Source of the DNA: Sarocladium kiliense
Taxonomy: Eukaryota > Ascomycota > Sordariomycetes > Hypocreales > Sarocladiaceae
NCBI GenBank assembly: GCA_030734395.1
Contig: JAUZTG010000029.1
Coordinates: 5,456,001 to 5,520,000 of the forward strand
Reading direction: 5' to 3'
DNA length: 64,000 bases
The notes beneath the pieces are model-generated. The model did not search any database and was not told where the DNA came from. It saw only the letters and a program-made list of their open reading frames with translations. This document shows, in pieces, positions 44,040 through 55,859 of this stretch. Both the position numbers and the translations under genes were made by a program. Numbering within the stretch: position 1 is the first letter of the stretch; each line of letters starts with the position of its first letter.

Positions 44040-47000
44040 TCAGGTGAAGCTGAAGAAGTCCAGCTCGTGGTTCCGACCAATTTCACCGTCCTTTTCAACG
44101 CTCTGGACCAGTCCATTGAGACTTCCTGGGCTCATCCCGTTCATCATTGCGTGCGCACCTCTCTCGTCTTCGTCAACAGTTCTAGGCGTAGCTCCCAAAC
44201 CACCTGAAGCGGACATCAGTCCTGAGGTCAGAGCTGCACTTTGGCCAAGGACGGAGCTGGCGCTGAGACCTGCTGGGCCGGCATTCCATTCAGCGCCCAG
44301 AGACGAAGGATCGAAAGTATGGTGGCTCGTTTGGTGATCACTGTGCATGCTTCCCATACCCCAGGTATCGGATCCATGACCAACGAGGTTCATGTCATCT
44401 CCGTTGTGTTGTCTCCCGTCTAATTGATCCTCTCCAGAGGCATCCATATCCACGGCTGAGCCACCCAAGAAGTCGAGGTTCATGTGAGAAGCATCTGCAG
44501 AGCCAACATGAAACATCATCTGCTGCTCAGCTTGTGAGTGTGTCCTTTGATGTAGCTCTGCTGTGAAAGACTGTGGTGGTGTAGGCTGTACCCCTTGGAA
44601 GAAGGGTGGAGGCGGACGAGCATACTCCGAAGCTCGCCTACTGTTACCTGGTCTTCTCCTCTTGGCGGGGTTGACATAGTCTGATTCACCGGCTTCCCGA
44701 CGTGATGGAACAAGAGGTGCCGTCATGTCACTGGCACCAGACATCCTCGTCCGGCTGGCACTGCCGGAGAAGCTATCAAGGGGAAGACCTCCCTGAACAC
44801 CGTTACTGCTCCTTGGTGGCTCGCCCATACTGGTCCGGATTTGAGATAGAACGGCTTTAAGAAGACCATCCATGCGGCCTGCTGGCTGATAAGTGTAACT
44901 CATGTCACCAAGGGCATCAGATAGGATCTCGAGGTAGCCAAGATATGTCCTGCGGTCAGCATCGTTACGCTGGTAAGCCAATGCGGCAATGAGAGCAATA
45001 GATGCTGTGCCAGCATGCTGGATGCCAGTGACGAAGATCTTGCGGCCATCAAAGCGTTGGCGATGCTGCCAGAATATCCGGGCGACGCGGATAGCCTGCT
45101 GTGTGCAGATGCTTCGTGACAAGGACGTCCGGCTATCGTGAACCATAGAGTGAGGGTCGCCCATGCCCATTGAGTGATCGACCGTAGCCCCTGCTCCAGG
45201 ATGTTGCGGTGCGGAATCGGGTGCCATGTTGAGGTGTGCAGAATCGGGACTTGGATGAGACCCAGTGCTTGCACCGTCGCCAGTGATGGCACCGTACTTG
45301 GCCCATGGCCTGTGCAGAAGGATCATGGACACATGGTACTGCTGGTGGAGGAGAAAGTAGCTGTACGGGGCTGTCTTGACGTTGGCAGGCTTCCAGGCAA
45401 GGTGATCCGGTAGACGCCGATACCAGTTCTGAAGTTGGCGGTCGAGATTCACGACATGAAGGTAGGCGTTATCTTCTGCCTCGCCTACGGCGAAGACGTT
45501 GTTTCTGTCGATGTTGCTCACACCGTTCTTCACAACGTGGTGATCCCTAGTCTCAACAATGCGGCCAGCGAGATCCATCAGCTCAATCAGCTGCTCATAG
45601 ATCTCACCAGTCACATCCCTTTCTGCAGGCGTAGGCTCTGCAAAGCCAGACGCGAGCTGTGAGAAAGCACTCTGCAGAAGATCCATGCCGATATCCTGGC
45701 TCTTGATGCTGGTTGGGCGCCCGAGGAAGAGTGCCCAGTACTTGTCGTAAATAGTGCAAGCACGCATGACCATGTGGCGGATCTTGATCTCTTGTTCTGG
45801 CATGCCATTAGTGCGGCAGTCAAGATGAAGACCGACATCAAAAGCGAGGCGGTTCGCCATGCCTGCGTTTGTTAGAGAAGATCAGTGCAGTATTGACCGA
45901 GTTCACTTACCAGAGTACATCCACCCCGTATTGTCGCGGCCGACACCACATTCCAAATCTCCAAGAAGGAGAAGGGCCTGAACACTTGGGATACCGCCCG
46001 GACGCTCGAGCTCAATGTCCAGCATATACTTTGCTTCGCGGTGTAGAGTGCTTTCCCGGTTCCCAAGCGAGATCTTCTTCATGTCCTCGCGATCCATATC
46101 TGCCCCACGATATCCCATGGCGAGAATGGTGATGTGTAGAAAGGAAGAGTAGAACTTTGGATTTTGCGCATCGCGGTCTGCTTCAAATGCCTCACGGTCG
46201 ATGATCCGGAGGACTGAGTTGTAGTATTCCCAGAAGTGGTTCATCAGGTAGTCATGAGTGCTGGATGTGAGCGAACGAATGATACGTTCGGCTCGTCGGA
46301 CCTGTTCTGGAGGTTCCCGAGAGTCGAACTGATCCGGTGACTCGGCGTAGACATGACTGTTGGCCGTTGATCCAAAGAAGCGAAGCCGTCCAGAGAGTTG
46401 ATCGAAGGAAAGATTGCCCTTAGTCGTCAAAAGTTTAAATACGATGTCCTCTTGTTTAGCGTCAAGCATTCTGAATGGAGAATCCTCTTTCGAGAGTTGA
46501 GATAGCATCTGGCTGTTGCTCATCATGGCCTCGGTGTGGTCGATGTCGCCACCAAGCATGAAGTCCTCGTTCCGGGAGTCCGGTGGTGATGGAACGCCTT
46601 GAGATGGTGATGTGTGCTGGGCATTTGACTGTGGAGCGGTCTTTTGCTCCTCGTTGTTCTTGGAATGAGGATCATGTCTGGTCTTCGGAGGATGAACAGC
46701 TGGTGGAGCTTGGACGCCCTTTTCCGCAAGCATACCCTCGAGCAAAGCGATTCGGTCTGATAGCGATGACATGTAAGCCTTGGAGATGGGCCTAAAGTAC
46801 AGTTGTGTCAGTTTCATAAAGCTCGGAAACGGATATGAGGATGATGAACGCACCGTCGTCGTTCGTCATCATTCTTGATGATACACTCTGTGCCAGTCCG
46901 ACGACACTGGTTGCATTCTGCTTGTCCTTGGGGCACCACGCATCGAATCCTCCTATCTCGACAAGAAGCACACGCTACTGAGGCTCGGTGGCGAACTTGG

Positions 47001-47134
47001 TTCTTAGTGCTGCTCTGTCTGGCCACTTGGCCTCGCGGCGAGACGTTCTCCTGTGTGATGATATCTGAAGCCTCACCACCAGCCGCAGGCTGAGGCACAG
47101 CGATGGGTTCGTTCACGTCTTCTGAGTTGGCCAT
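44040..47134 (-). CDS. Large Zn2Cys6 transcription factor with fungal middle homology region
   Basis: Nuclear regulator of 994 aa from exons 47134-46854, 46791-45911 and 45862-44040; introns of 62 and 48 bases close in phase. The zinc cluster is CASCRDRRIRC then CNQCRRTGTEC at about residues 55-86, followed by a coiled dimerisation segment (AYMSSLSDRIALLEGMLAEKG). The middle homology region spans about residues 230-560 (YNSVLRIIDREAFEADR, VQALLLLGDLECGVG, MANRLAFDVGLHLDC, YWALFLGRP). The C-terminal 300 residues are disordered, acidic and rich in Ser, Gly and Met, as in activation domains. The zinc-cluster block loosely recalls CTF1-beta-type regulators from memory, which I cannot confirm. Targets unknown; the adjacent SDR and the catabolic genes from 50 kb are possible. 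Confidence 0.9.
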
Positions 47135-50100
47135 GATTGACCGTCCAGGGTCCGTCGATGATAAGGTGAGAGAATTGACAGGCAATGAGATCTGGTGAAG
47201 GTTCTGGCGGGGGGCGAAGACGATGGAGGTCGAGATGGTAGTGGGGCGATGAGGAGAGCGAAGCACCGGCTTCCTGTGTATGGAAGATCTGTGGCTTTGT
47301 TCAAGCAGGTAGTGCTTAGGCCAACGAGACACAGTCGATTAGGTTGAGCTTAAGATACAGAAGTCGCTTCGAAATGATGGTGAACGCATTGGACGGCAAT
47401 GGAGTCGCGTGGTATGGTATGGGGGAAGAAGGGATTCGCACTCGCGAGCAACAACTAGACTCCCCTCAAAAGCTAGGAACACCAGGTCGCGCATTGTACA
47501 GTCCCCCATCCTCGCTACGACCACGACCTTGTAGATTACCCCACAAGAACAAGACCCTTCACTCGCATCACACCCTCTCCACGCGTTGTCAAGGCTCCCC
47601 GATGCGCCTGACATTGGCCCTCAACTACACACCCTAGCTCCAATATGTTTGGCACTGTCTACTCCGGTTTTACGCTGGCTTAGCTCCATGACCAGAACAC
47701 TACCCTTCGGACGGGGTGACTTAAGACCCCGAGTGGAAACAAAAGCATCCTACAAATGTGTGAGGGTGGGAAACAAGTCGCCCTGTCAGGGCTTAGAAAG
47801 ACCAGAGGCAATGGCGTTGAATAAGACCCCACGCCCATTCCTTTTTGCCTCCGCCAGGCCCTTCGCCCTAGGTTTAGTCCCCAGCCCCAGATTGCTTAGC
47901 TGGGTCTGAGAGCCTGGGAGGATGGCGACGCTAATGGCGGCGACTTCCACCCCCTCTTCGCTAGGCCCATGGCTGTGAGGAGTTTGGTTCATGTTGCCGC
48001 GGGTTGGCTCGTGGTTCCTGAAGGGATGCTTTGGTGGTAATGTAGCGTATGGAGTGCTGTCTCGGAGGGTTGAAGTTGGGGATCTGCTGGGCCGACAACG
48101 CGTATATACACATCCGACTCGATATACATGGCCTCAATAATAGATGAGCATCTAGAGCTTCAAGAAACAGAGACCACAACTCCTGCGAACGACAATGCTC
48201 TCATTCTACATGACCAAGAATGACAACACCAAGGAGCAACCCCGGATCCCCCGCGTAGTCCAACTTTACTAGCACACTTCTTCCCCCCGGGGACCCCAGA
48301 AAGCCGAACAGTCCAGGAATGGGGGCGTGCAACTTCTCATGAACACGGTCGCAACTATGACTGCCCCATAGATCTAAGGTAGCACCCCGGGAATCCTGAC
48401 GTAGACGAGCTGCGCGCGCTGGTGTGCTTTGTGATGTGAGCGTAGACTTGGATCGTCTCCAACCGATCAACCGATTTTTGCCCCGGCAATTGGAGTCGAC
48501 TGGGGTGACCTGGGAGCGGGGCCTGATGTGCCTGCAAGACAATCAAATAAAATCGGTTGGTGATGGCCGTGAATAGGTTGCAGGCAAGGATGGCATGCAA
48601 GCCTTGTCACTGGTGCCCGACTGCCTGGACACGAGCCCTCCTCTCCACTTGCATTGCCTTCGGTTCATGGCTTGAGAGTCCTGAATGGTCGCACCAAGAC
48701 CCCCAGTCAACTCTGCCGAGTGCAACTTTGAGTTCGGAGAGCACGGCTCTTGGCTTCAGATGGCGCCTCGAAGCACCCCCCTTCCCCCCTCTTCGGTTGA
48801 GTAGCCCAGTTTCTAGGCGAATTGCCGCGGGCCAAACCTCCAAACACTTGACGACATTCTACTTCTGCTGCCTGTCTGATGACCTGTTAGCGAGTGCGCG
48901 CGTACGAAACAGAAGCTACACGCCCCCCAAGCAGTCTGATCCTGATCCTGATCCTCGACCTCGTCCCCGCAATCCGGCTGCAAGCGGCACGCCATGCAAC
49001 GTGGAACGGAGAGGGTTTGTCTGCACTGTCATGATGCGGCGGGTGTGACAGCCTTACTGACTCAGACTGTGCACACGCCCCGTCTCTTCTATTGTTCCTC
49101 GCACTCGGTGCGAAGCCCGGCGCAACACGATGATGCAGACTTTATGTTGGTGACAAGTATTGCCAACCGACATGCATCATAGTCAGTTGATCCTTGCCTT
49201 TCGCGAGGCGGCCAGGGACTCTCTGTCAGGCGTCGTAATCACCTGGAGGTGCAAACCCCCGACCCTTAGCTGAATGCAATCAATAACGCCAACAGATTAG
49301 CTCAAGTTCCATTCCCCTGGGTCTGGACCCCCAGAAACTGGGCTGATGTTCTCACAAGTCTGTCCTTCGCATTTGGCGCACTTCGCTTGGCGAAGTGGTT
49401 TCCCTGACAGTGTCCAGTAACCGCCCCCAGAGCTTGGCCAGATCGCGTTCTTTCATCGTGGCGAACCAGATCTGTTCCAGCGGCCGCGTCTTTAGCCTTT
49501 CAGCTTGTGCTTGATCACGCGGGTCTGTCCCTAGACTACCTTCAACGCAGGGAGGGAGGGGATGGGGCCCCTAATCACCCGCTGTATTGGAACTGGGAGT
49601 AGCAAAGTCTAAGTGGGACAGCAACCTGTGACCATTGACGCAGGCCTTGGCCGTGGTGCTAATGAACAACTTGAGAGAGCCCACAGAGCGCTGAGAGGTC
49701 CCCTGTGGAACTACAAGGGAGGTTATTTGGTGTGCGTCTAGGATTTCGTGGCGCTTTGACCCAAGTGGTTGAGAAGGTCGTGGACACAGAGACCAAGTAG
49801 GGGAGTCATCTAGCGGCGACAAGTGCTAGCCCTAGACGCCAAAGGTTGAGTCGTGAGAAGACTGGCGACTGGGTTCTGTATAGCAATTTACACTGCCAGT
49901 CTGTCTACCAGTCAGCCGGGATTTCAAATCATGGACAGAATTGACAGATGGCTTTTCACCTCTTTGTGAATAAAAATACAATCCAAGAGACAGCCCCGGT
50001 ACAGCTCCGCTGTAGGCTGGGAGTAGTTCATACCAACACCCTCCATGGATTCCACGGACACTGTCCGCGTCGAATTAGGCCCCTGCAAGCCCCGTCAATG

Positions 50101-50442
50101 GGATCGCGTAGTGAATGCTACTAATCGAAAGGGAATGATCGTGGATGACGAGGTTCGGCATGGAGGCGGTCAGCGGCATGGGTAGGTAACAAGCATGATG
50201 ATCGCATCAAAAGAAGCAAATGGAGTCCGTATGGAAAGGGTATACAATGTTTGTTGATCTCTCGTAATCATGGCTCTTCCTCCACATGCCAGGCGTACTC
50301 GTCCCATCTCGTTTCGTCGCGGATGCCCTGCTCGCTACTTCAGCAAAAAGCCTCACCAACGGCCCTCCCCTTCTATACGTATGCAATCCATGCCCTCCTC
50401 ATGCTGCCAGATGCGCGAATATCATAAACAGAAACTTCCAGC
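47135..50442. other. 3.3 kb region without recognised genes
   Basis: Promoter of the Zn2Cys6 gene on the left and 3' flank of a monooxygenase on the right. A short tandem repeat of GATCCT units lies near 48937-48955. No protein or RNA gene recognised on either strand. Confidence 0.45.
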
Positions 50443-52623
50443 CTATTCCACGTCCCATTCGTGATCATAGTTGCGCACATATGTGCTCAGGCCTTTAACA
50501 TCCTTCGTGACGTTTGCCTTGACCTCGCCGTTACCAACGTACGCGAAGCGGTTGCCGTAGCGGTATCGGATGTCGTAGTCTTCAAAGCGGGGCTTCTTGA
50601 TGGTCTTGAGGAAGTGGATAGTCTGTCAAATGAGACTTGTTAGCCATGCATGGGGAGGAAGACCTGCTCCGGAAGCGAGGGTTTACGTACGCAGCCAGGC
50701 CACAAGTAGATGCGGTTCTTGATCTTGCCGTCCTTGAACCAACTTCGGCAGTTCTCTTGGAAGACGGTGGTCTTGTGGAACTCGTCGAAGTGAGCGTAGA
50801 TGTCGTCGAGGGCGTCTTGCTTGACGTCGATGGAGCGGATGTTCTCGTGTTGGATTTTCTTCATCATCTGGATAGAGTACTCGATGGTCGTCTCAATGGA
50901 TGGTAGTAAAGTACCTGAAGACCAAGTGGCGCCAGGGCCCTAAATGGGATGTCAGTTATGATGTTTTTCTCGTAAGAATAAGGTGTACGTACGACGATAG
51001 TGTAATAGTTGGGGAAGCGAGGAGCAGAGACGCCGAGGTAAAGGTTGGTTCTGTCACCCCAGTCCTCGTTCAAGCTCTGGCCGTTGCCGTTGACGAGTTT
51101 GAAGGCAGGACGGAAAGCAACGTTGAAGCCAGTGGCACAGACGATGATATCGACCTTGTGCTCCTTACCATCTGGAGTGACAAGACCATTTTCAGTGATC
51201 TTCTCAATGCCGCCGTACACAGGCTCAACGTTAGGCTTGGTGAGAGCTTCGAGATAGCCATCGCCGGGAGAGATACGACGACAACCGGGTGCCCATGAGG
51301 GAATGATGAACTTCTTGAGCTCCTCGTGACCGGGACCAATGCGACGGTGCATCTCATCAGTGATGACCTGGCGGAAAGTGTTGGACATCTCTGAGCCCTG
51401 CTGGTACATGCCAAACAGGGAGTTGATTTCGGCCTCGATGCGCTTACGGAAGAAGAGGAAGTACTCTGGGTCGTTCTTGAACTTCTCCTTGTCGGCATCG
51501 GTGAACGTGTACTGGCGCTGACCAGGCTGGTCGTCGACCGTTCCCTTACGGAGATCGGACTCTAAGACACCACCACCGAAAGGAGGTGAGATCCAGGTCG
51601 ATGAGCGCATGAACACTTTCATCTTGCCAACAACAGGCTGAAGCGCAGGGACAATTTGCACACTTGTTGATCCGGTGCCAATGACAGCAACGGTCTTGCC
51701 CTTGAAGTCGGTATCGAGGTTCCACTTCGCGCTGTGCATCTTCTCACCCTTGAAGTCGTGAAGACCTGGGATATCGGGCCACTTCCAACTATTAAGAATA
51801 CCAGTGCCATTAACAAGGCAGTGTGCCCAGTCCTGCCAGGTCTCTTTGGTAGCCTGATCCTCAAGTGTGAGGTTCCAGATACCCTTGGCCTCATCCCAAC
51901 GACCTTCGACGACCTTGGTGTTGAGCTTCATGTACTTCTCGGAACCGTGGCGCTTGGCAAAGCTCTCGAAGTATCGCTGAATCTCGTCACCGTAGGCGAA
52001 GTAGTGAGACCAGTCCGGCTTGGGGTCCCAGCTGAAGGTATAAAGTGGAGAGGGGATCTACACCGTATAAGTAAGTGTTTGGGCAGCTTCAGGTAATCGA
52101 ATTGACTTACATCACAAGCAACACCAGGGTACCTGTTCTCATACCAAGTACCACCGAAGTGAGGGTTCTTCTCGAAGAGCGTGAGCTCCCAGCTTCCGGG
52201 AATCATCATCCTCTCCATCTTATAAGCAAGGCAAAGACCAGAAGCACCGGCGCCAACGCAAGCGACTCTCAGCTTAGTCGGCTTGGAATGATACTGTTGC
52301 AGCACACGGTACGGAGTACCCTCGGTGACCTCCTCACCATAGTGGAATGTGTTGGCGCCATTGTCGCTGGCGCCGTTGACGCCGTTGGTACCATTGGAGT
52401 GTCCATTCGTCGCTCCATTAGTGCCAGGAATCTGCTGTGATTCACCCTGTGTCGCGATGGTCTCCCCGTGGGCAGCGTTGGTGACACTGGGGGCGACCTC
52501 GTCTGCGGACGGCGACATGGTTGCGGCTTTGGGCTGTTCGTTAGATGTGGAAGGGTTCGTCGTCCGCGTCGCCTCTGCAGCAGGTTTCTTCTTCTTTGAG
52601 CGGAAGATATCGAAGATAGACAT
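50443..52623 (-). CDS. Baeyer-Villiger-type FAD monooxygenase 1
   Basis: Class B flavin monooxygenase that uses NADPH and O2, typically turning ketones into esters or lactones. Four exons: 52623-52111, 52057-50993, 50939-50691 and 50622-50443; introns 53, 53 and 68 bases, in phase; 668 aa. Motifs: GAGASG (residues 124-129, FAD), HFGGTWYENRYPG, the Baeyer-Villiger fingerprint FKGEKMHSAKW (273-283), a second Rossmann motif VIGTGSTSVQIV and CATGFNVAFRP. The first 115 residues are an unusual low-complexity extension (KKKK, then NGxNG-rich), with a hydrophobic-basic start MSIFDIFRSKKKK. The family includes steroid monooxygenases and StcW of the sterigmatocystin pathway. The C-terminus (EWDVE) is not a peroxisomal signal. 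It diverges from the PRISE-type gene. Confidence 0.93.
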
Positions 52624-54136
52624 GTGATGAAATAGACGACACGGGAAGGGGACAGTGGAAGGAAGAGGTGTTGTCACAAGGCGGGAGGGTAGTGTACTTT
52701 AAACAGAGTGAGGCCGGATACAATCTCCGTGTTACATGTCAGGTACGAGGAATTGCCTTGGATGATTCACTAGTTCAACCTTGGGACTGGTCTCGGTATT
52801 TGAGTGTATACAGCCGAAGGCCAGTGAAGCGTGCGTTACATCTACCAGGCTTTGCAGGGTGCATCAGGGCGCAGAGATGGGCAATACTGGGTGTCACAAG
52901 GAGCAACAGAGCATGTGTGTTTCCGAGCATCAATGCCCCCGCGTAGGCTATGTCTGGTCCTACGGGTATGGGAACAGTCAGTCTGGACAACTAGGGGAAA
53001 CGCATTTCCAGGCCCAGCCGACGTCTATGGAGCTTCAGATGGTCAGACACCATCACATAAGGCCATGCACCGTACGGTCCAGACAAGGCTTAGCAAGAGC
53101 AGGACATGCTGTAGAACTTCGATCGGGCCCAGAGAACATCACGGTCCCTGTATAGTAGTCCCCTGCTCCCCCACAATTCCCCTCCATCCCATGCGTGTCC
53201 TGACCCGAAGCTGGTGTGGGGTTGGCGGCCAGCAGGGAAACATTATCCTGCGGGGAGGCGATGAGTTTCGCCCGACGACCACAAGGCTTGACAGAGAGGG
53301 TTACAGTCTTTATGAAATGCGAAAGGCTTCAGGGGTGTTAAGAATACATGATTTAGAGCAGTGTGCAGTCCTCCATGTTGGCCTCTGAAGCGGCATATTG
53401 CAGCAGCACGGTTGCTCCAGCACTTTAGACATAGACACATCGCGGACAACAGGGTCAAGGTTTTAGACTGTTTGGATTAATACATGGCGACTCTGCGACT
53501 TTGGATGCGACAAGGAATGATTCAGCATCGGTAACAAGATTGAGCGTCTCCATATACACACTATCGTCCATGTGGCCAGGATCCGGCGTCCCCATCGGAC
53601 TCAGAGTCAGTTGGCCACACAGCCATTGGCGCTACTGACTCTTCACACTCCTGTGTTCGTAATGTACCGCGACATTGGCACTCAGCCTGGACAATTCTTC
53701 CGTTGGTCACACTTTAGACAGAGGGTCCGGAGCATCATCACGCGGACGATAGCCGCGGCGAGTTTGGACCTGAGCCATTGACAGCCCCTCCATGAGACTG
53801 GGTCATGACAAACCCCCCGCGTTCCTAGATCCCTTGCCCAGCGTGGAGGAACTGATGACCCCTCATTGTGGGGGAAGTTGGCTGTGTATGTGTCCCGCAG
53901 TACGCTCGAGGGAGTGAAACCCAGCGTTGAGATGGCCCTGAGTGACGCGCCCGCATAACGTTACTCTAGATGCGGACAACAAAAGCCGAGTATACTAGAA
54001 AGACGAGTCGCCGTGTGTGACTTGCTTGCCTTTGCTCTGGAAACTCTCAGAGCTGTTTGTGACTTTCTTGCTTCTTGCGACAACGCCCAAACTTTCGATC
54101 TGCTCATCTATTAAGGCGCGCCAATTGACAAACAAA
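52624..54136. other. Divergent promoter region, 1.5 kb
   Basis: Lies between the start codons of monooxygenase 1 (-) and the PRISE-type reductase (+). No gene seen. Could allow shared control of both genes, but I found no convincing common operator. Confidence 0.45.
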
Positions 54137-55411
54137 ATGGCTGGACATCGTGCGCTGGTCTTTGGTATGCTTCACGACCCCTTCTCTCAGCTTCCTTGCG
54201 ACTAACCATCGCAGGCGCCAGTGGTATCACTGGTTGGGCCATTACCCGCCTCATCCTCGAGGGCTACCCGTCTCCTGACACATTTGCCTCTGTCACGGCT
54301 CTGACAAACCGGCCGTTGACTGCCGAACAAGCATTATGGCCCAAGAGCGACAAGCTACAGGTCTTGAGTGGCATCGATATTCTCAAGCCAGGTCTCGAGG
54401 ATGAGCTCAAGTCAAAGGTCAAGAACATGGAGGAGATCACCCATGTCTACTTCTTCGGTAAGAAGCTCGCGATTCCCACGACGGAAAGAACGCTGAATTG
54501 ATGAATCTTAAGCTTACATCATGGATCCTGACCCGGCAAAGGAGATTCAAATCAATGTCGATCTTCTGCACAATGCCATTGTCGCTGTCGAGAAGCTGGC
54601 ACCGAACCTCAAGTTCGTCGTTCTGCCGACTGGTACCAAGGCTTATGGTGTTCATCTCATCGACGAGTTCCCCTTCAAGAACGATCTTCCCATGAGCGAG
54701 AAGCTTCCCCGTATCCCAGAGCCTTACGCATCTCAGATGTTCTACTACAACCAGTGTGACGAGCTTGCCTCCTTGTCAAAGGGCAAGGGATGGACCTGGT
54801 GCGATGTCATCCCAGATGTCATCATTGGCTTCGTGCCCAATAACAATATCTACTGTCTGCCTCAAATGCTTGGTCTCTACCTCTCGCTCTATGCCGAAAT
54901 CAATGGCAAGGGCGCAGAGGTTCAATTCCCAGGCACTGACTTGTCTTGGAAGGCTCTGTCTAACGACAGTAGCCAGGACATTGTGGCAAAGACTGCCATC
55001 TACGCTTCCCTGCATCCCGAGAAGAGCGGTGGCAAGCGGTTCAACGCCGCGGACAACTCACAGCCCTCATCCTGGAGCAAGAAATGGCCCATCATCTGCG
55101 AGTACTTCGGCCTCAAGGGCGTTGGCCCGCCGCCGGACTTTTCTGGTCCTCAGCCTACCCAGTACCTCACCGATCACGTCAGCGAATGGAAAGAGGTCGA
55201 GAAGAAGCATGGTCTTGTATCTGGCCGCGTCGGTAACGATCGCAGCTACGGAGGTTTCCCTTACTTCATCATGACCATGTTCAACTTCGACCGACACCTG
55301 GATATGTCGATTGTGCACGAGATGATGGGCGATGCAAAGGAGGAGATTGATACCAAGACCGCTTGGTACACTGCATTTGATCGTTTCCGTCAGGCTAAGA
55401 TCATCCCGTAG
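54137..55411 (+). CDS. PRISE-type NAD(P)-dependent enone reductase
   Basis: 389 aa from exons 54137-54164, 54215-54457 and 54513-55411; introns 50 and 55 bases, in phase. The protein belongs to the extended SDRs related to plant progesterone 5-beta-reductase and iridoid synthase, which reduce a C=C bond next to a carbonyl. Motifs: ALVFGASGITGW (cofactor), VTALTNRPL after the second strand, PTGTKAYG with the Lys and MFYYNQCDEL with the Tyr that form the PRISE Lys/Tyr pair, and WCDVIPDVIIGF. Fungal relatives occur in both catabolic and metabolite clusters. It lies between two Baeyer-Villiger-type monooxygenases. It ends AKIIP, which is not a peroxisomal signal. Family is clear; substrate is not. 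Confidence 0.85.
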
Positions 55412-55859
55412 AGGCCGATATTGGCCTTTCGAAGCATAGTTCCAGAAGCGAGTGTTTATGATTAGGTAGTTCCATAGTCGCAGGTATTCGACAGTATTGC
55501 AAAATGAGACACAGTAGCATATACGCACTTATCGGTCACAGGCCGTGACGGGCTCGTCAAGTGACAAGGGTGACTTGATCACTACATGGTTTACATACCG
55601 CAACTGGCAATCTCACGATGTCACAGGTCTGTGTGATTGGTTCGCGGAAGATGCGCGTCTCGGCCCGTCTTACTCAGACGAACAGTCACATTGATCGTGG
55701 ATTCACGCCCCTCACTCCACTTTCCGAACGTCATGATGCTGAGAGTAATCAAGAATCATCATTGCATGCTTCATCTATATGTACAATGCCAACTTGCCAT
55801 CCTGGAAAAATGCAACGGGGCTATTTACGGGAGAAATCTTGCTTTGCCTCCACGGGTAT
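55412..55859. other. Intergenic between convergent genes
   Basis: Contains the 3' flanks of the PRISE-type gene and monooxygenase 2. Nothing else recognised. Confidence 0.5.

Noticed and set aside
44040..47134. Assigning the large Zn2Cys6 factor to FarA/CTF1-alpha or NirA
   Set aside because: The zinc-cluster sequence does not fit what I recall for those proteins, so no name is given.
48937..48955. GATCCT short tandem repeat
   Set aside because: Only about three units, not part of a larger array and unlike a CRISPR or satellite.
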